Shown here: positions 8,448 through 16,970 of the stretch, piece after piece
How positions within the stretch are numbered: the stretch's first letter is position 1
Layout of the letters: every line of letters starts with the position of its first letter
Source of the DNA: Gp1-AA133 sp963850425
Lineage (GTDB): Bacteria > Acidobacteriota > Terriglobia > Terriglobales > Acidobacteriaceae
Direction: 5' to 3'
DNA length: 64,000 nucleotides
NCBI GenBank assembly: GCA_963850425.1
Contig: CAWKLF010000001.1
Span: 1,488,001 to 1,552,000 of the forward strand
Program-made: the position numbers and the translations under genes
Notes under the pieces: model-generated
The model's database searches: none
What the model was told of the DNA's origin: nothing
What the model saw: the letters and a program-made list of their open reading frames with translations, nothing else

Positions 8448-9173
8448 ATGAAAAGAATTTTCAGTTCATTGCTGATTGCCATGATGGCGATCGCCTGGCT
8501 GGCGCCGATGGCGCTCGCCGACGACAAAAAAGATGTGTCGGATGAGGTGCGCCGCATGGATTCCGCGGCTACCGTGCTGAACGAGATCATGGGCACGCCG
8601 GACAAAGGCATACCGCAGGAGATCATGGAATCGGCGAAGTGTGTGGCGGTGGTGCCGTCCATGCTGAAGGGCGGCTTTGTCGTGGGCGCCAGTTATGGAA
8701 AAGGCGTCGCGACCTGTCTTACAGGGACAGGCTGGAGCGCGCCGGCGCCCTTCAAACTCGCGGGTGGAAGCGTAGGGTTCCAGATTGGCGGAGAAGCAGT
8801 CGACGTCGTCATGCTGATCATGAACGAAAAGGGAATGCGAAGTCTGCTCAACAGCAAGTTCAAGCTGGGAGCGGATGCTTCGGTTGCGGCCGGACCGGTG
8901 GGACGGCATGCCGAGGGCGATACGGATTGGAAGATGAGGGCCGAAGTGCTCTCCTACTCGCGCGCTCGCGGGGTGTTTGCGGGAGTGGCTCTGAATGGCG
9001 CGGCTATCAGCCAGGATAATGATGAAACGCGGGTTTTGTATGGCGAGAAGGCATCGTTCGAGCAGATTCTGACGGGTGGCGTGCCCGCGCCCGCAGGTTC
9101 GGATACTTTCCTTTCAACCGTGAAGAAGTATTCCGCGGAAGCCAAGGCGAATGCCAAGGCGGATACCAAGTAA
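8448..9173 (+). CDS. Secreted lipid-binding SYLF-domain protein (YSC84-like)
   Basis: 241 residues from an ATG preceded by GGGAGGG (8433-8439). A signal peptide (MKRIFSSLLIAMMAIAWLAP to about residue 24) leads into a SYLF domain: SAKCVAVVPSMLKGGFVVGA, SYGKGVATCL, FKLAGGSVGFQIGGEAVDVV, LLNSKFKLGADASVAAGPVG, EVLSYSRARGVFAGVALNGA. SYLF domains bind phosphoinositide-type lipids in eukaryotes; the bacterial role is not settled. The tail is Ala/Lys-rich. A strong terminator follows at 9219. The longer frame from 8364 lacks a signal peptide at its start and is not favoured. Confidence 0.88.
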   Translation: MKRIFSSLLIAMMAIAWLAPMALADDKKDVSDEVRRMDSAATVLNEIMGTPDKGIPQEIMESAKCVAVVPSMLKGGFVVGASYGKGVATCLTGTGWSAPAPFKLAGGSVGFQIGGEAVDVVMLIMNEKGMRSLLNSKFKLGADASVAAGPVGRHAEGDTDWKMRAEVLSYSRARGVFAGVALNGAAISQDNDETRVLYGEKASFEQILTGGVPAPAGSDTFLSTVKKYSAEAKANAKADTK

Positions 9174-9218
9174 GAGATTAGGATGCCTGTTGCGGGCATC
9201 TTTAAGGTTTTGCGCTTG

Positions 9219-9246
9219 CCCAGCACCGATGGTGCTGGGTTTTTTA
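9219..9246 (+). terminator. Rho-independent terminator after the SYLF gene
   Basis: A nine-base perfect stem (CCCAGCACC / GGTGCTGGG) with a GAT loop, followed directly by seven T residues. Confidence 0.9.
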
Positions 9247-9281
9247 TTGATCGGCGGGTGCACCCTGCCAGCCGTTGTTGA

Positions 9282-10117
9282 TCAGGCGGTGCGGGAGCGG
9301 AGCATGTCTTCGATGTCAGCTACCTTTTCGCCAATGTGGTTGAGCTTTCCGGCGAGGCCTTGAATTTCGGCTTCGGCGCGGCGGTTGACTTCGTAGTCGA
9401 GTTCGCCGCGCAGCCGGTCTTTGGTGTCTTGCCGGTTCTGGCTCATCATGATGACGGGCGCCTGAAGGGCGGCCAGCATCGACAGGAAGAGGTTCAGCAG
9501 AATAAAAGGATAAGGATCCCAGGCGCGGCTGCCGAGAGTCATGTTGACCATGCTGTAGATGACCAGAGGACGACGCAGAAGATGATGATGAAGGTCCAGG
9601 AGCCGCCGAACCCGGCGACCGTGTCGGCGATTCGTTCGCCGAAGGTGGCTTCGCATCGATTACGTCGTTGGGATTGCGCATGGCGCGAACGCGGACGAGT
9701 TGCTGCGATGCGTGGAACTGGCGGCCGAGGACGGTCAGCATGTCCATGCCCGCCAGCGGCTTCCGTTGCAGCAGGACCGAGATATCGTTGCGGTCGACTT
9801 CGAGGCAAACGGTTTCTTCGAGCGCGATGGCGGTCGTCTGGTGCGGCGTCTGTTCCAGCATGGAGGCAAAGCCAAAGAACTCGCCGTGCTGCGGCTCGTC
9901 GACGACGACCTCCTGATGATCCTGGTCGACGGTGGTGACCCGAACCGTCCCGGAAACCATCACGTAGGCTTGGCCGCCCGGGTCGCCCATTTTGTAGATG
10001 CGCTGGCGCGGGGCGAAAGTTTTTGAGTTCCACCTGGCTGGCCAGGACCTCGGTCTCATCGTCGTCGAGCAGGGCGAACAGGGGAACGTGCTTCAGCACC
10101 TCGGGGTTGCAAGCCAT
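9282..10117 (-). pseudogene. Frameshifted cyclic-nucleotide-binding/DUF1003 membrane protein
   Basis: The reconstructed product starts at ATG 10117 (MACNPEVLKHVPLFALLDDD; GAGG site upstream). A Crp-like cyclic-nucleotide-binding domain follows (RQRIYKMGDPGGQAYVMVSG, HGEFFGFASMLEQ), then a DUF1003 domain (FGERIADTVAGFGGSWTFII, WDPYPFILLNLFLSMLAALQ, APVIMMSQNRQDTKDRLR) and a coiled tail. The frame changes three times: at the five-T run 10020-10024, near 9651 and near 9566. Each shift is explained by one inserted or lost base, and protein similarity resumes at once in the new frame. It is therefore either a very recent pseudogene or consensus error. Family members are inner-membrane proteins of unknown function. 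Confidence 0.75.
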
Positions 10118-10342
10118 CAAACACCTCGCGGTTCATTCTTGTCAGTCCGTGGCCGGAGCATTCCGAAGAGCAAGGGCCCCTTCAAAGTCCGATCAGGCGA
10201 AAGTAGTTTATAGGGGGAGACGGCCGGTGTGCACCGGGCGTTCGGGCGTTGGTCCTCCATTCCAGGGACGGCCCCGCCTTTTGCCATGAATAATGGATTC
10301 GGGAATCCAGAATTGTTGATGCGTGAGGGGCACTCCGCGCCG

Positions 10343-11315
10343 TCAGTAGGCGAGGAGTTTGCGGGCTTCGCGGATCACGTCCCTGACTTGGGGCAGAAAA
10401 TATTCCTCCTGCGGTGGCGAGAAGGGCACCGGGGTGTCGAGCGCGGTGAGGCGAACAATAGGGCCGTCGAGATGGTCGAACGCTTCTTCATTGATAATGG
10501 CGGCGATTTCTCCGGCAATCCCGCCGGTGCGCACATCTTCGTGCACGATCATGACCTTGTTGGTGCGGCGCACGGCTTCGGCGATGGCGTCGCGATCGAG
10601 TGGCGAGCGTGCGTAGATCCAGGACTTCAAGTTCGATTCCTTCCTTGCTGAGGAGTTCGGCGGCCTCGAGCGCGACGTGCACCATGGCGGCATAAGTAAT
10701 GATGCTAAGGTCGCGACCTTCCCGCGCGAGGCGGGCCTTGCCCAGCGGCACAACGTAGTCCTCGTCCGGGATGTCTTCTTTAATACGGCGGTAGAGATAC
10801 TTGTGCTCGAAGAAGATGACGGGGTTGTTATCGCGAATAGAAGCCTTGATCAGGCCCTTGGCATCGTAGGCCGTAGCCGGGCAGACCACCTTCAGCCCAG
10901 GCGTGTGCACGAAATACATTTCCGGATTCTGCGAATGGAATGGTCCGCCGTGCACGTTGCCGCCGCTTGGACCGCGGATGACCAGGGGCGCCGGCGCACC
11001 CCATCGGTAGTGGGCCTTGGCGACCATGTTGGTGATCTGGTTAAACGCGCAGCCAATGAAATCCATGAACTGAAATTCGGCAACTGGCCGCATGCCGGTG
11101 AGCGCAGCGCCGAAGGCTGCTCCCACGATGGCTGATTCCGCGATGGGCGTGTCAATCACGCGCTCCGGGCCAAAGCGGTCGATGAAGCCGTCCGTGACTT
11201 TGAACGCGCCCCCGTAAATGCCGATGTCTTCGCCGATGCAGAAGACCGCGGGATCGCGCTCCATTTCTTCCCAGATGCCCTGGCGGATGGCTTCGAGATA
11301 GGTAAGGGTGGGCAT
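10343..11315 (-). pseudogene. 2-oxoacid (pyruvate-type) dehydrogenase E1 component beta subunit, frameshifted
   Basis: Thiamine-diphosphate-dependent E1 beta subunit, normally paired with E1 alpha to decarboxylate pyruvate or branched-chain oxoacids. Seen: YLEAIRQGIWEEMERDPAVF, GEDIGIYGGAFKVTDG, RVIDTPIAESAIVGAAFGAA, GGNVHGGPFHSQNPEMYF. Reading breaks near 10601-10605 in LEVLDLRTLA and resumes one frame over as PLDRDAIAEAVRRTNKVMIV, HEDVRTGGIAGEIAA, to a normal end (REARKLLAY). One missing C explains it; the repaired length is about 324 residues, as usual. No alpha subunit is adjacent. Because the rest is intact, a sequence error is as likely as true inactivation. Confidence 0.8.
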
Positions 11316-11372
11316 GACCGGCTGGTGGTTTGCGAATAATACCTGCGGCTTCGAGATTATCCGACCTCTTCT

Positions 11373-11411
11373 ACTTTGTCATCCCGAGCGAAGCCGAGGG
11401 ACCTTGCGTTT
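11373..11411 (+). repeat. Dispersed intergenic repeat, copy 1
   Basis: Core TTTGTCATCCCGAGCGAAGC continuing into CGAGGGACCTTGCGTTT. It is nearly identical to the copy 93 bases downstream, with a few substitutions. Related GTCATCC-GAGCGAAG elements are common between genes in Acidobacteriota; their origin is unclear. Confidence 0.75.
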
Positions 11412-11465
11412 TTCCAGTGGGAAAGACCGACCAGTCAGGGACATCACACAGGGCTGAATATCCTT

Positions 11466-11504
11466 ACTTTGTCATGCCGAGCGAAGTCGAGGGACCTTGC
11501 GTTT
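11466..11504 (+). repeat. Dispersed intergenic repeat, copy 2
   Basis: Second copy, core TTTGTCATGCCGAGCGAAGT then CGAGGGACCTTGCGTTT, in the same orientation as copy 1. Confidence 0.75.
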
Positions 11505-11867
11505 CATACCGTTCGGCGGCGAGGTCTTTCAGCCGGGATTGACCTGGCAATCAAACAAAGCTTCTTCTCGCGACAAATGAAATTATCGCGCTGTTTGCCG
11601 TGTACGGTCGACACCGGATTTCGTTTCAATGGCGGGGTCGTCATAGAGGAGGCTGACGAATCGCTATCCTGAATCGAGCTTTTTGTGGAGGCAGGGCTCA
11701 CATCGCCGGACAAGATCGGGATGCTCAGAGCTGAGGCGAATGAACTACTAATCTTCGAGACCTCACTCCGCACCGCCAAACACTCTACAAAATCTGAAAT
11801 CTAAAATCTGCGATCTCTTCGGGCTACACCTACAAATTGGTCTTAAGGATGGGCTATTCGTTCAGAC

Positions 11868-13163
11868 CTAAGAATTCATGCGGACGATTCCCCTTTTTGT
11901 TTTTCGTCCAACTCTGACAACGAAGACCTCGCAGTATGGTCCTACGAGCGGGCCCCTATGAATAAGGTGGGCCGTAACAAGTTCGCCATCGATGTAAACC
12001 GCTTTCTCTTTTATCTTCCGCGCCGCCTCACTTGTGGATGCCGTCAACTCTAGTCTGGCAACGAGTTTGTCCACTCTGATGGGATATCCCATGCCCTCCA
12101 CCACTGGATCGACCGAACTTTGAACCATGCCACCGACTTCGGTCAGAGAAATGGCTACTTCTTCGATGTTCTCCGGCACCTCGTCCTTTTGAAACTGCTT
12201 CGCCCAGTCCCCGCCCGCCTTAACACCCGCCTCCGCCGAATGAAAATCCGCCACGATGATCCGAGCCAGATTCTTCTTCAGCTCCATCGGATGCGCCGCG
12301 CCTGACGCCGCGTCCTGCTTCATCTTGGCAATGTCGACCGAGGAAACGTCGGTCAACAGCTCGTAGTACCGCCACATCATCTCGTCCGATACCGACATGA
12401 TTTTCCCGTACATTTCAAGCGGAGGCTCGTGGATGCCGATCGCGTTCCCCAGCGACTTCGACATCTTGTTCACGCCGTCGAGCCCCTCCAGAATCGGCGT
12501 GGTCAGCACGATCTGCGACTCCTGCCCATACGCGCGCTGCAGCTCGCGCCCGACCAGCAAGTTAAATTTCTGATCCGTGCCGCCCAGTTCGACGTCTGCC
12601 TCCAGCGCCACCGAGTCATAGCCTTGCGCCAGCGGATAAATCAGTTCATGCATGGCAATCGGCTTTTCTTCCAGGAAGCGCTTGTGGAAGTCCTCGCGCT
12701 CCAGCATCTGCGAGACAGTGTACTTGGCGGTCAGCCGAATGAAATCCTCCGCGCTGAACTCCGAGAACCAGCGGCTGTTAAAGTCCACCACCGTCTTCAG
12801 CGGATCGAGAATCTTGAAGACCTGTGCCTTGTAGGTCTCGGCGTTTTGGTCGATCTGCTCGCGGGTCAGCGGCGGCCGCGTCGCGGACCTGCCCGTGGGA
12901 TCGCCAATCATTCCCGTGAAATCGCCGATCAGGAAAATAACGGTGTGCCCGAGATCCTGAAAGTGTTTCAGTTTGCGCAAAACGACAGTATGGCCGAGGT
13001 GCAGGTCAGGAGCCGTCGGGTCCATGCCGAGTTTTACGCGCAACGGTTTGCCGGTGGCACGGGACTTTTCCAGCTTGGCGCGCAAATCAGACTCGCGGAT
13101 GATTTCCGCTGAGCCCTTCTTGATGTACGCAATTTGTTCGTCGACGGGGGCGAAGTTGGACAT
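11868..13163 (-). CDS. tyrS: Tyrosine--tRNA ligase
   Basis: Class I aminoacyl-tRNA synthetase charging tRNA-Tyr; 431 residues. The HIGH-type motif is HLGH (in PTAPDLHLGHTVVL), the KMSKS loop is present (GVNKMSKSLGNAIG), and tyrosine-pocket sequences PLAQGYDSVAL and DVELGGTDQKFNLLVGRE are intact. A C-terminal S4 RNA-binding domain (about 360-425; VDKLVARLELTASTSEAARK, KAVYIDGELV) completes it. The motif spacing and the HLGH form point to the TyrZ-like bacterial clade. It starts at ATG 13163 and appears monocistronic. Confidence 0.96.
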   Translation of the reverse strand: MSNFAPVDEQIAYIKKGSAEIIRESDLRAKLEKSRATGKPLRVKLGMDPTAPDLHLGHTVVLRKLKHFQDLGHTVIFLIGDFTGMIGDPTGRSATRPPLTREQIDQNAETYKAQVFKILDPLKTVVDFNSRWFSEFSAEDFIRLTAKYTVSQMLEREDFHKRFLEEKPIAMHELIYPLAQGYDSVALEADVELGGTDQKFNLLVGRELQRAYGQESQIVLTTPILEGLDGVNKMSKSLGNAIGIHEPPLEMYGKIMSVSDEMMWRYYELLTDVSSVDIAKMKQDAASGAAHPMELKKNLARIIVADFHSAEAGVKAGGDWAKQFQKDEVPENIEEVAISLTEVGGMVQSSVDPVVEGMGYPIRVDKLVARLELTASTSEAARKIKEKAVYIDGELVTAHLIHRGPLVGPYCEVFVVRVGRKTKRGIVRMNS

Positions 13164-13180
13164 GCCGTTCGATTATAACG

Positions 13181-13216
13181 ATCAGCTGTCAGCCATCAGC
13201 TATCAGCCGTCAGCGC
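13181..13216. repeat. Short degenerate CAGC-type tandem repeat
   Basis: Successive ATCAGCTGTC, AGCCATCAGC, TATCAGCCGT and CAGCG units lie just upstream of tyrS. They look like low-complexity repeat debris of the sort found at several intergenic sites in this window. Confidence 0.5.
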
Positions 13217-13323
13217 TCTGTCCTGATGCACGGTCTGCGGCCCGCACCCGACCTGCAAATCCTTCAGAGGGTAAAGCTTCCGGTGTGCCTCTGTGGCAAA
13301 TTTCTGTTACGCTCTGCCCGAAA

Positions 13324-14250
13324 ATGCGCGCTGCCGCCATCCTCGGACTGGGAACCTCGACGCGCCGCCTGAAGCCCTTTCAGCAGGACTGGCGCACCCA
13401 ATGGATGATGGGCCTCCCCTCCGGATCCGAGAGTCTAGATGCCATTCTCGTGTTCGGAGGCGACGGCACCGTGCACCGCCACCTCGGCGCCTTGGTGAAA
13501 CTGGGTCGCCCCGTGTTGGTTGTGCCGGTTGGCAGCGGGAACGACTTTGCCCGTGCTCTCGGACTCCTGCGCGGAACAGATTCCCTCGCGGCGTGGCGCA
13601 AGTTCGTGCTCAACCAGCGAAATGTGCGCGAGGTGGACTTAGGCTTGATCACACCCGTGGAACCATCAGGAGCCTCGAGACCAGACGGCCCAGTACACCC
13701 CTCACTCCACCGGGCAAGCTCCGGCCAGAAACCAACCTACTTCTCCTGCGCGGCCGGGGTAGGCCTCGACGGCGAAATCGCGCGCCGCGCCAACGCACTC
13801 CCCCGCTGGATGCGCGCGCATGGCGGCTACGCGCTCAGCCTGCCTCCCGCGCTCTTAAGCTTCCGGGCATTCGACCTGAAGCTCAGCATTCAACAAGGCG
13901 AACCTCAGGAATTTTGGTCGCGCAGCACCCAGCCTGTCGTCGCCGCTGTCTTTGCCAACACGCCCTTCTACGGAGGCGGCATGCGGGTCGCGCCCCGCGC
14001 TCAACTGGACGACGGCCAGCTCGACGTGTGCGTGATCCGCGACATCTCGAAACTCAAACTGCTCACCGTCTTCCCTTCGGTCTATTTCGGTCGCCATCTC
14101 GGCATCCGCGAAGTCAACTATTTCCCCGCTGCCCGCATTCAGGTGGAAACCGATCGCTCCCTCGATGTCTACGCCGACGGAGAACACGTTGGCCGCACAC
14201 CCGTTGAAATTAGTGTCGCGCCGAAAGCCCTGCGGGTAATCATTCCGTGA
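13324..14250 (+). CDS. Diacylglycerol/lipid kinase family protein (YegS/DagK-like)
   Basis: About 308 residues from the ATG at 13324. The catalytic domain has the nucleotide-binding motif AILVFGGDGTVHRHL and the following PVLVVPVGSGNDFARALG, then the lid domain (FSCAAGVGLDGEIARRANAL, ANTPFYGGGMRVAPRAQLDD, LDVCVIRDISKLKLL, DVYADGEHVGRTPVEISVAP). It phosphorylates diacylglycerol or a related lipid using ATP at the membrane face. The first about 40 residues are shorter than usual for the family. A low-complexity insert (about 118-138) is unusual. The frame remains open upstream to 12973 across the tyrS start, which is not credible as coding. Confidence 0.88.
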   Translation: MRAAAILGLGTSTRRLKPFQQDWRTQWMMGLPSGSESLDAILVFGGDGTVHRHLGALVKLGRPVLVVPVGSGNDFARALGLLRGTDSLAAWRKFVLNQRNVREVDLGLITPVEPSGASRPDGPVHPSLHRASSGQKPTYFSCAAGVGLDGEIARRANALPRWMRAHGGYALSLPPALLSFRAFDLKLSIQQGEPQEFWSRSTQPVVAAVFANTPFYGGGMRVAPRAQLDDGQLDVCVIRDISKLKLLTVFPSVYFGRHLGIREVNYFPAARIQVETDRSLDVYADGEHVGRTPVEISVAPKALRVIIP

Positions 14251-14453
14251 TTAGCCGTGAGCTTCTTATGCTCTCTCAGCTATTGCCTAGCGGGCGATCG
14301 TAAGTTCTCAGGCGGGTTGCTCGATTTTCTCGCCCACAATCAGAATTCCGATGAATCATTTGGCTGCAGGAGATCAATGCGGCATGTGTAAACACTTTCG
14401 CTTGCAATATGTTTACGTCGGGCTTTCAAAGTCTGTGGTATTGTCCGCCCGAA

Positions 14454-14537
14454 ATGGCGATCCTGGCAGCGTTGTGGGTAATTGTATTGACAGCGGTTGT
14501 GGTCCTGGTGAAGGAAGCGCTCCTTCCGCGGAAGTGA
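14454..14537 (+). CDS. Possible 27-residue membrane peptide
   Basis: ATG at 14454 opens a short frame encoding MAILAALWVIVLTAVVVLVK then EALLPRK: one hydrophobic helix and a charged end, the pattern of a small membrane peptide. No clear ribosome site is present, and such frames arise by chance, so support is weak. It lies in the gap between the lipid kinase and the convergent nitrilase-family gene. Confidence 0.25.
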   Translation: MAILAALWVIVLTAVVVLVKEALLPRK

Positions 14538-14560
14538 GCACCAGTCCAGACTAGCCCCTC

Positions 14561-15334
14561 TCATTCAAGCTCGGGCACATAGCACGGGTATTCCTGCTGA
14601 GCGAACCTGGGCATGGCTGGGTCGAGTTCCAAAGTCTGCACAGGATTGGCGGACGCTGTTACCGCCAGCAGGCGCGCATGCGGCGCATAGGCGAAGCCGC
14701 CTCCACCAAAAAGCGTACCGCCCCTGGATCGGCCGACCCGGTTCGAACTGACTACGTAAGCGCCTGAAACCAGCGATGCCATCGCGCCCGCGATTTTCCA
14801 GGAATCGATGTCAGCCCCAGACGCGCGGGGTATGACCAGAAGCGAAGCTCCTTGCCTGCCGCAAGCCCGTGCGCGCTCGTTGAACATGGCTTCCGTGCAC
14901 AAAAGCACGCCGACTTTTATTCCCAGCACTTCCGCGACGTCGAAACCTGAAGTATCTCCGCAGTACCATTCGCTTTCAAACCATCCCGGCTCGTTGGGAA
15001 AATATTGCTTTCGGTGCAGCGGGCGGGAGACTCCGCTCTCAAGCACGAATGCCTCATTCGCCAGCCGATTTCCGTTCCACACAGGCCGCGACGAGATGAT
15101 GGCTGGAAGATTAAGCTCGATCAGTCCTTCTAGCCCCTTCTCATGCGCGCGGATGCTGCTCTGCGCCTCGTCCTGTGAGAAGGCAGCGCCCTCGGCGATC
15201 CAAGGGCCGAACGGCAGCTCATTCGTGACCAGGATGTCGGGACGCGCGGCGACGACTGAGTCTCTTACATCGCCCCACTGGGACTCCCCTGTCAGCAGTG
15301 ATTCGGGCCACTCTACAAATGCAATGCGCAACAT
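14561..15334 (-). CDS. Carbon-nitrogen hydrolase (nitrilase superfamily)
   Basis: 257 residues with the Glu-Lys-Cys catalytic triad of the superfamily: Glu in VTNELPFG, Lys in HRKQYFPNEPGWFES, Cys in GVLLCTEAMFNERARACG. Members cleave nitriles or amides, or transfer acyl groups; the substrate here cannot be told. The rest of the fold is intact (IDSWKIAGAMASLVSGAYVV, SSNRVG). The start MLRIAFVEWPE gives the expected first strand. No signal peptide or neighbouring pathway gene helps assign a substrate. Confidence 0.85.
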   Translation of the reverse strand: MLRIAFVEWPESLLTGESQWGDVRDSVVAARPDILVTNELPFGPWIAEGAAFSQDEAQSSIRAHEKGLEGLIELNLPAIISSRPVWNGNRLANEAFVLESGVSRPLHRKQYFPNEPGWFESEWYCGDTSGFDVAEVLGIKVGVLLCTEAMFNERARACGRQGASLLVIPRASGADIDSWKIAGAMASLVSGAYVVSSNRVGRSRGGTLFGGGGFAYAPHARLLAVTASANPVQTLELDPAMPRFAQQEYPCYVPELE

Positions 15335-15479
15335 TTTTTACCAGATCCTGATGAGACTCTTCTGATTTCAAATATTTGGATGCGGTGCGCGCAATCGCTT
15401 CGGACCTTTTAGAGGGCGTCGACATTGCGCACCAGTAACATTTGGATATTCTCACGGCGAATGGGTGTCGGTTGTCATC

Positions 15480-15512
15480 GGCCCCATCCTGGCGCTCTGT
15501 GCGCCAGGGCTT
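15480..15512. repeat. GC-rich hairpin repeat (CCCCATCCTGGCGC type)
   Basis: Arms GCCCCATCCTGGCGC and GCGCCAGGGCTT form a hairpin. A related element in the opposite orientation occurs at 20688-20725, so this is a dispersed palindromic repeat. There is no T-run, so it is unlikely to be a classical terminator. Confidence 0.55.
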
Positions 15513-15626
15513 CCCAAAGCGGAACGTCGGCAACTGGTCCGCGCCTGAATTCAGGCAAATCAACAAATTTGACATAGGAAATTTCGATGGACGGGTGTAA
15601 TATCGGCGTCCTCACGGCGGTGTTTT

Positions 15627-16241
15627 ATGGGACGTTTCCTCTGTTTCTCCCTCCTCTTCGTTTCCCTCCTATCCATTCCCGCGTTGGCAGACGGCATTAC
15701 TCTTTTTCCGAATAGCGGTGCTGGCGACAATTTCGCCTACGTTTCGCAAAGGAATGGCCATCCGTTGCTCCTGTTCGGGGGGACCGATCCCTCCTTCTTC
15801 TCGGGGGATGGCTACTCGGCAGGAGCAAGGGTAGGCGGTGAGGGTGGCCTTTTCCTGTACAGCACCACGCTGTGGATTGATGGCAACCCGCTCGAATTCT
15901 TCTTCGATTCCGCCACCATCTTTATGACAAGTTTTACCCTGCCCACCAATGGCAAAGACTTCATCGTTCCCGTCGTTATCGGCTTCACTGCCAGCGGATT
16001 CAACTTCGACACCGAACAACGAATCGACCTCAGTGGGGGCGGCAGCGGATGGATTGGGTTTCAGTTTTCGAATGGATTCTATTACGCAAGCGACTTCGTA
16101 CAAGGCCCCCCACCGGTGATGGTTCCTGAGCCTGCCACTTTGGGGTTAATCGGGATGGGACTGACGGGCATCGCTGCTCTCGCCAGGAAAAAACGGCGGG
16201 CAGATGGCCTGCGCTGCCACGGGGTCGCCGATAGCCAGTAG
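15627..16241 (+). CDS. PEP-CTERM sorting-domain secreted protein
   Basis: 204 residues: a signal peptide (MGRFLCFSLLFVSLLSIPAL, cleaved near ADG), a beta-rich middle, and a C-terminal PEP-CTERM anchor (VPEPATLGLIGMGLTGIAAL followed by ARKKRR). Such proteins are exported, recognised by exosortase and linked to the extracellular matrix. A further 14 residues after the usual basic end are atypical, which may mean the stop has moved. No exosortase gene is in the window. The middle part has no recognised domain. Confidence 0.88.
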   Translation: MGRFLCFSLLFVSLLSIPALADGITLFPNSGAGDNFAYVSQRNGHPLLLFGGTDPSFFSGDGYSAGARVGGEGGLFLYSTTLWIDGNPLEFFFDSATIFMTSFTLPTNGKDFIVPVVIGFTASGFNFDTEQRIDLSGGGSGWIGFQFSNGFYYASDFVQGPPPVMVPEPATLGLIGMGLTGIAALARKKRRADGLRCHGVADSQ

Positions 16242-16382
16242 ACATCCCACCCGTCGAACATGCTCGGACGGTCTCCTGCGAAAAGCGCGAAGCGGGGAGC
16301 ATGAAGCCACCGTGCAGGCACAAGTCAAGCCGAACAGATCGAAGTTGGGCCGATACCGGAGTGCTGTGGGAACTGTGGAGTC

Positions 16383-16841
16383 TTACGACTGGAGACCGTT
16401 CCACGACCAGCGTGGGATGCTGAGGCCGTTCGGCACATCATCGGCGGAGCGGTGGTACCGGGACATCGTGGTCGTGGTCGCCCAAGCAAAGTAGTCGTGC
16501 AGCACTTGACGCAGCGAACCGTCGGCGAATCCTTCATCGGCAAGAGCCTGGTCAAAGCAGGCAATCGCGCGGCGATCCATCTCGTCGTGCTCTCCGTTGC
16601 CGCTGTGCATCTTGACGACGAAAGTCTCGTCCCCATAGGAGCCGGAATACGCGCTGGGGCCGCCCAGTGCCTCGGCCCAGTAAGCCGCGAGTCGCTCGAC
16701 ATGCTGGGGGTGAAAGCCGTGGCTGAATGCATGGGCGACCACATCGTCGGCCATCACCCGGCGATGCCAGGCGGCGGCCAGACGCCGCAGGCCCTCCATG
16801 CCACCCGCTGCCTCGAAGACCGTTTGCATGCCCTTCATCAT
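16383..16841 (-). CDS. Group II truncated haemoglobin
   Basis: Haem protein of the 2-on-2 globin fold, about 152 residues. Seen: FEAAGGMEGLRRLAAAWHRR at helix A/B, HPQHVERLAAYWAEALGGP in the E-helix region, KMHSGNGEHDEMDRR carrying the proximal His, WATTTTMSRYHRSADDVP and a SIPRWSW end. Such globins bind oxygen or nitric oxide, or act as peroxidase-like enzymes. The frame is open to 16910, but the extra residues there are not globin-like; the start could also be 16838 or 16829. Confidence 0.8.
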   Translation of the reverse strand: MMKGMQTVFEAAGGMEGLRRLAAAWHRRVMADDVVAHAFSHGFHPQHVERLAAYWAEALGGPSAYSGSYGDETFVVKMHSGNGEHDEMDRRAIACFDQALADEGFADGSLRQVLHDYFAWATTTTMSRYHRSADDVPNGLSIPRWSWNGLQS

Positions 16842-16970
16842 GGCAATCGTCCCGAGTGTTTGCAAGACGGAGGATTGCTTGCTGGTACCCCCCTGTTTAC
16901 GAAAAATCAATGAAGCGCCACCCGCCCAATTGGCGAAACCAGCTAAACCTCGATAGGGGAAGGCCCCGTC

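Larger units (their letters stand above)
11316..11867. other. Intergenic region upstream of E1 beta, no gene seen
   Basis: About 550 bases between the E1-beta start and the tyrS stop. It carries two copies of a dispersed repeat (annotated separately). No frame here has a ribosome site or a protein-like composition, and the expected E1-alpha gene is absent. Confidence 0.5.

Noticed and set aside
12429..13112. 227-residue plus-strand frame inside tyrS
   Set aside because: Exactly antisense to intact tyrS; Arg/Gln/His-rich shadow.
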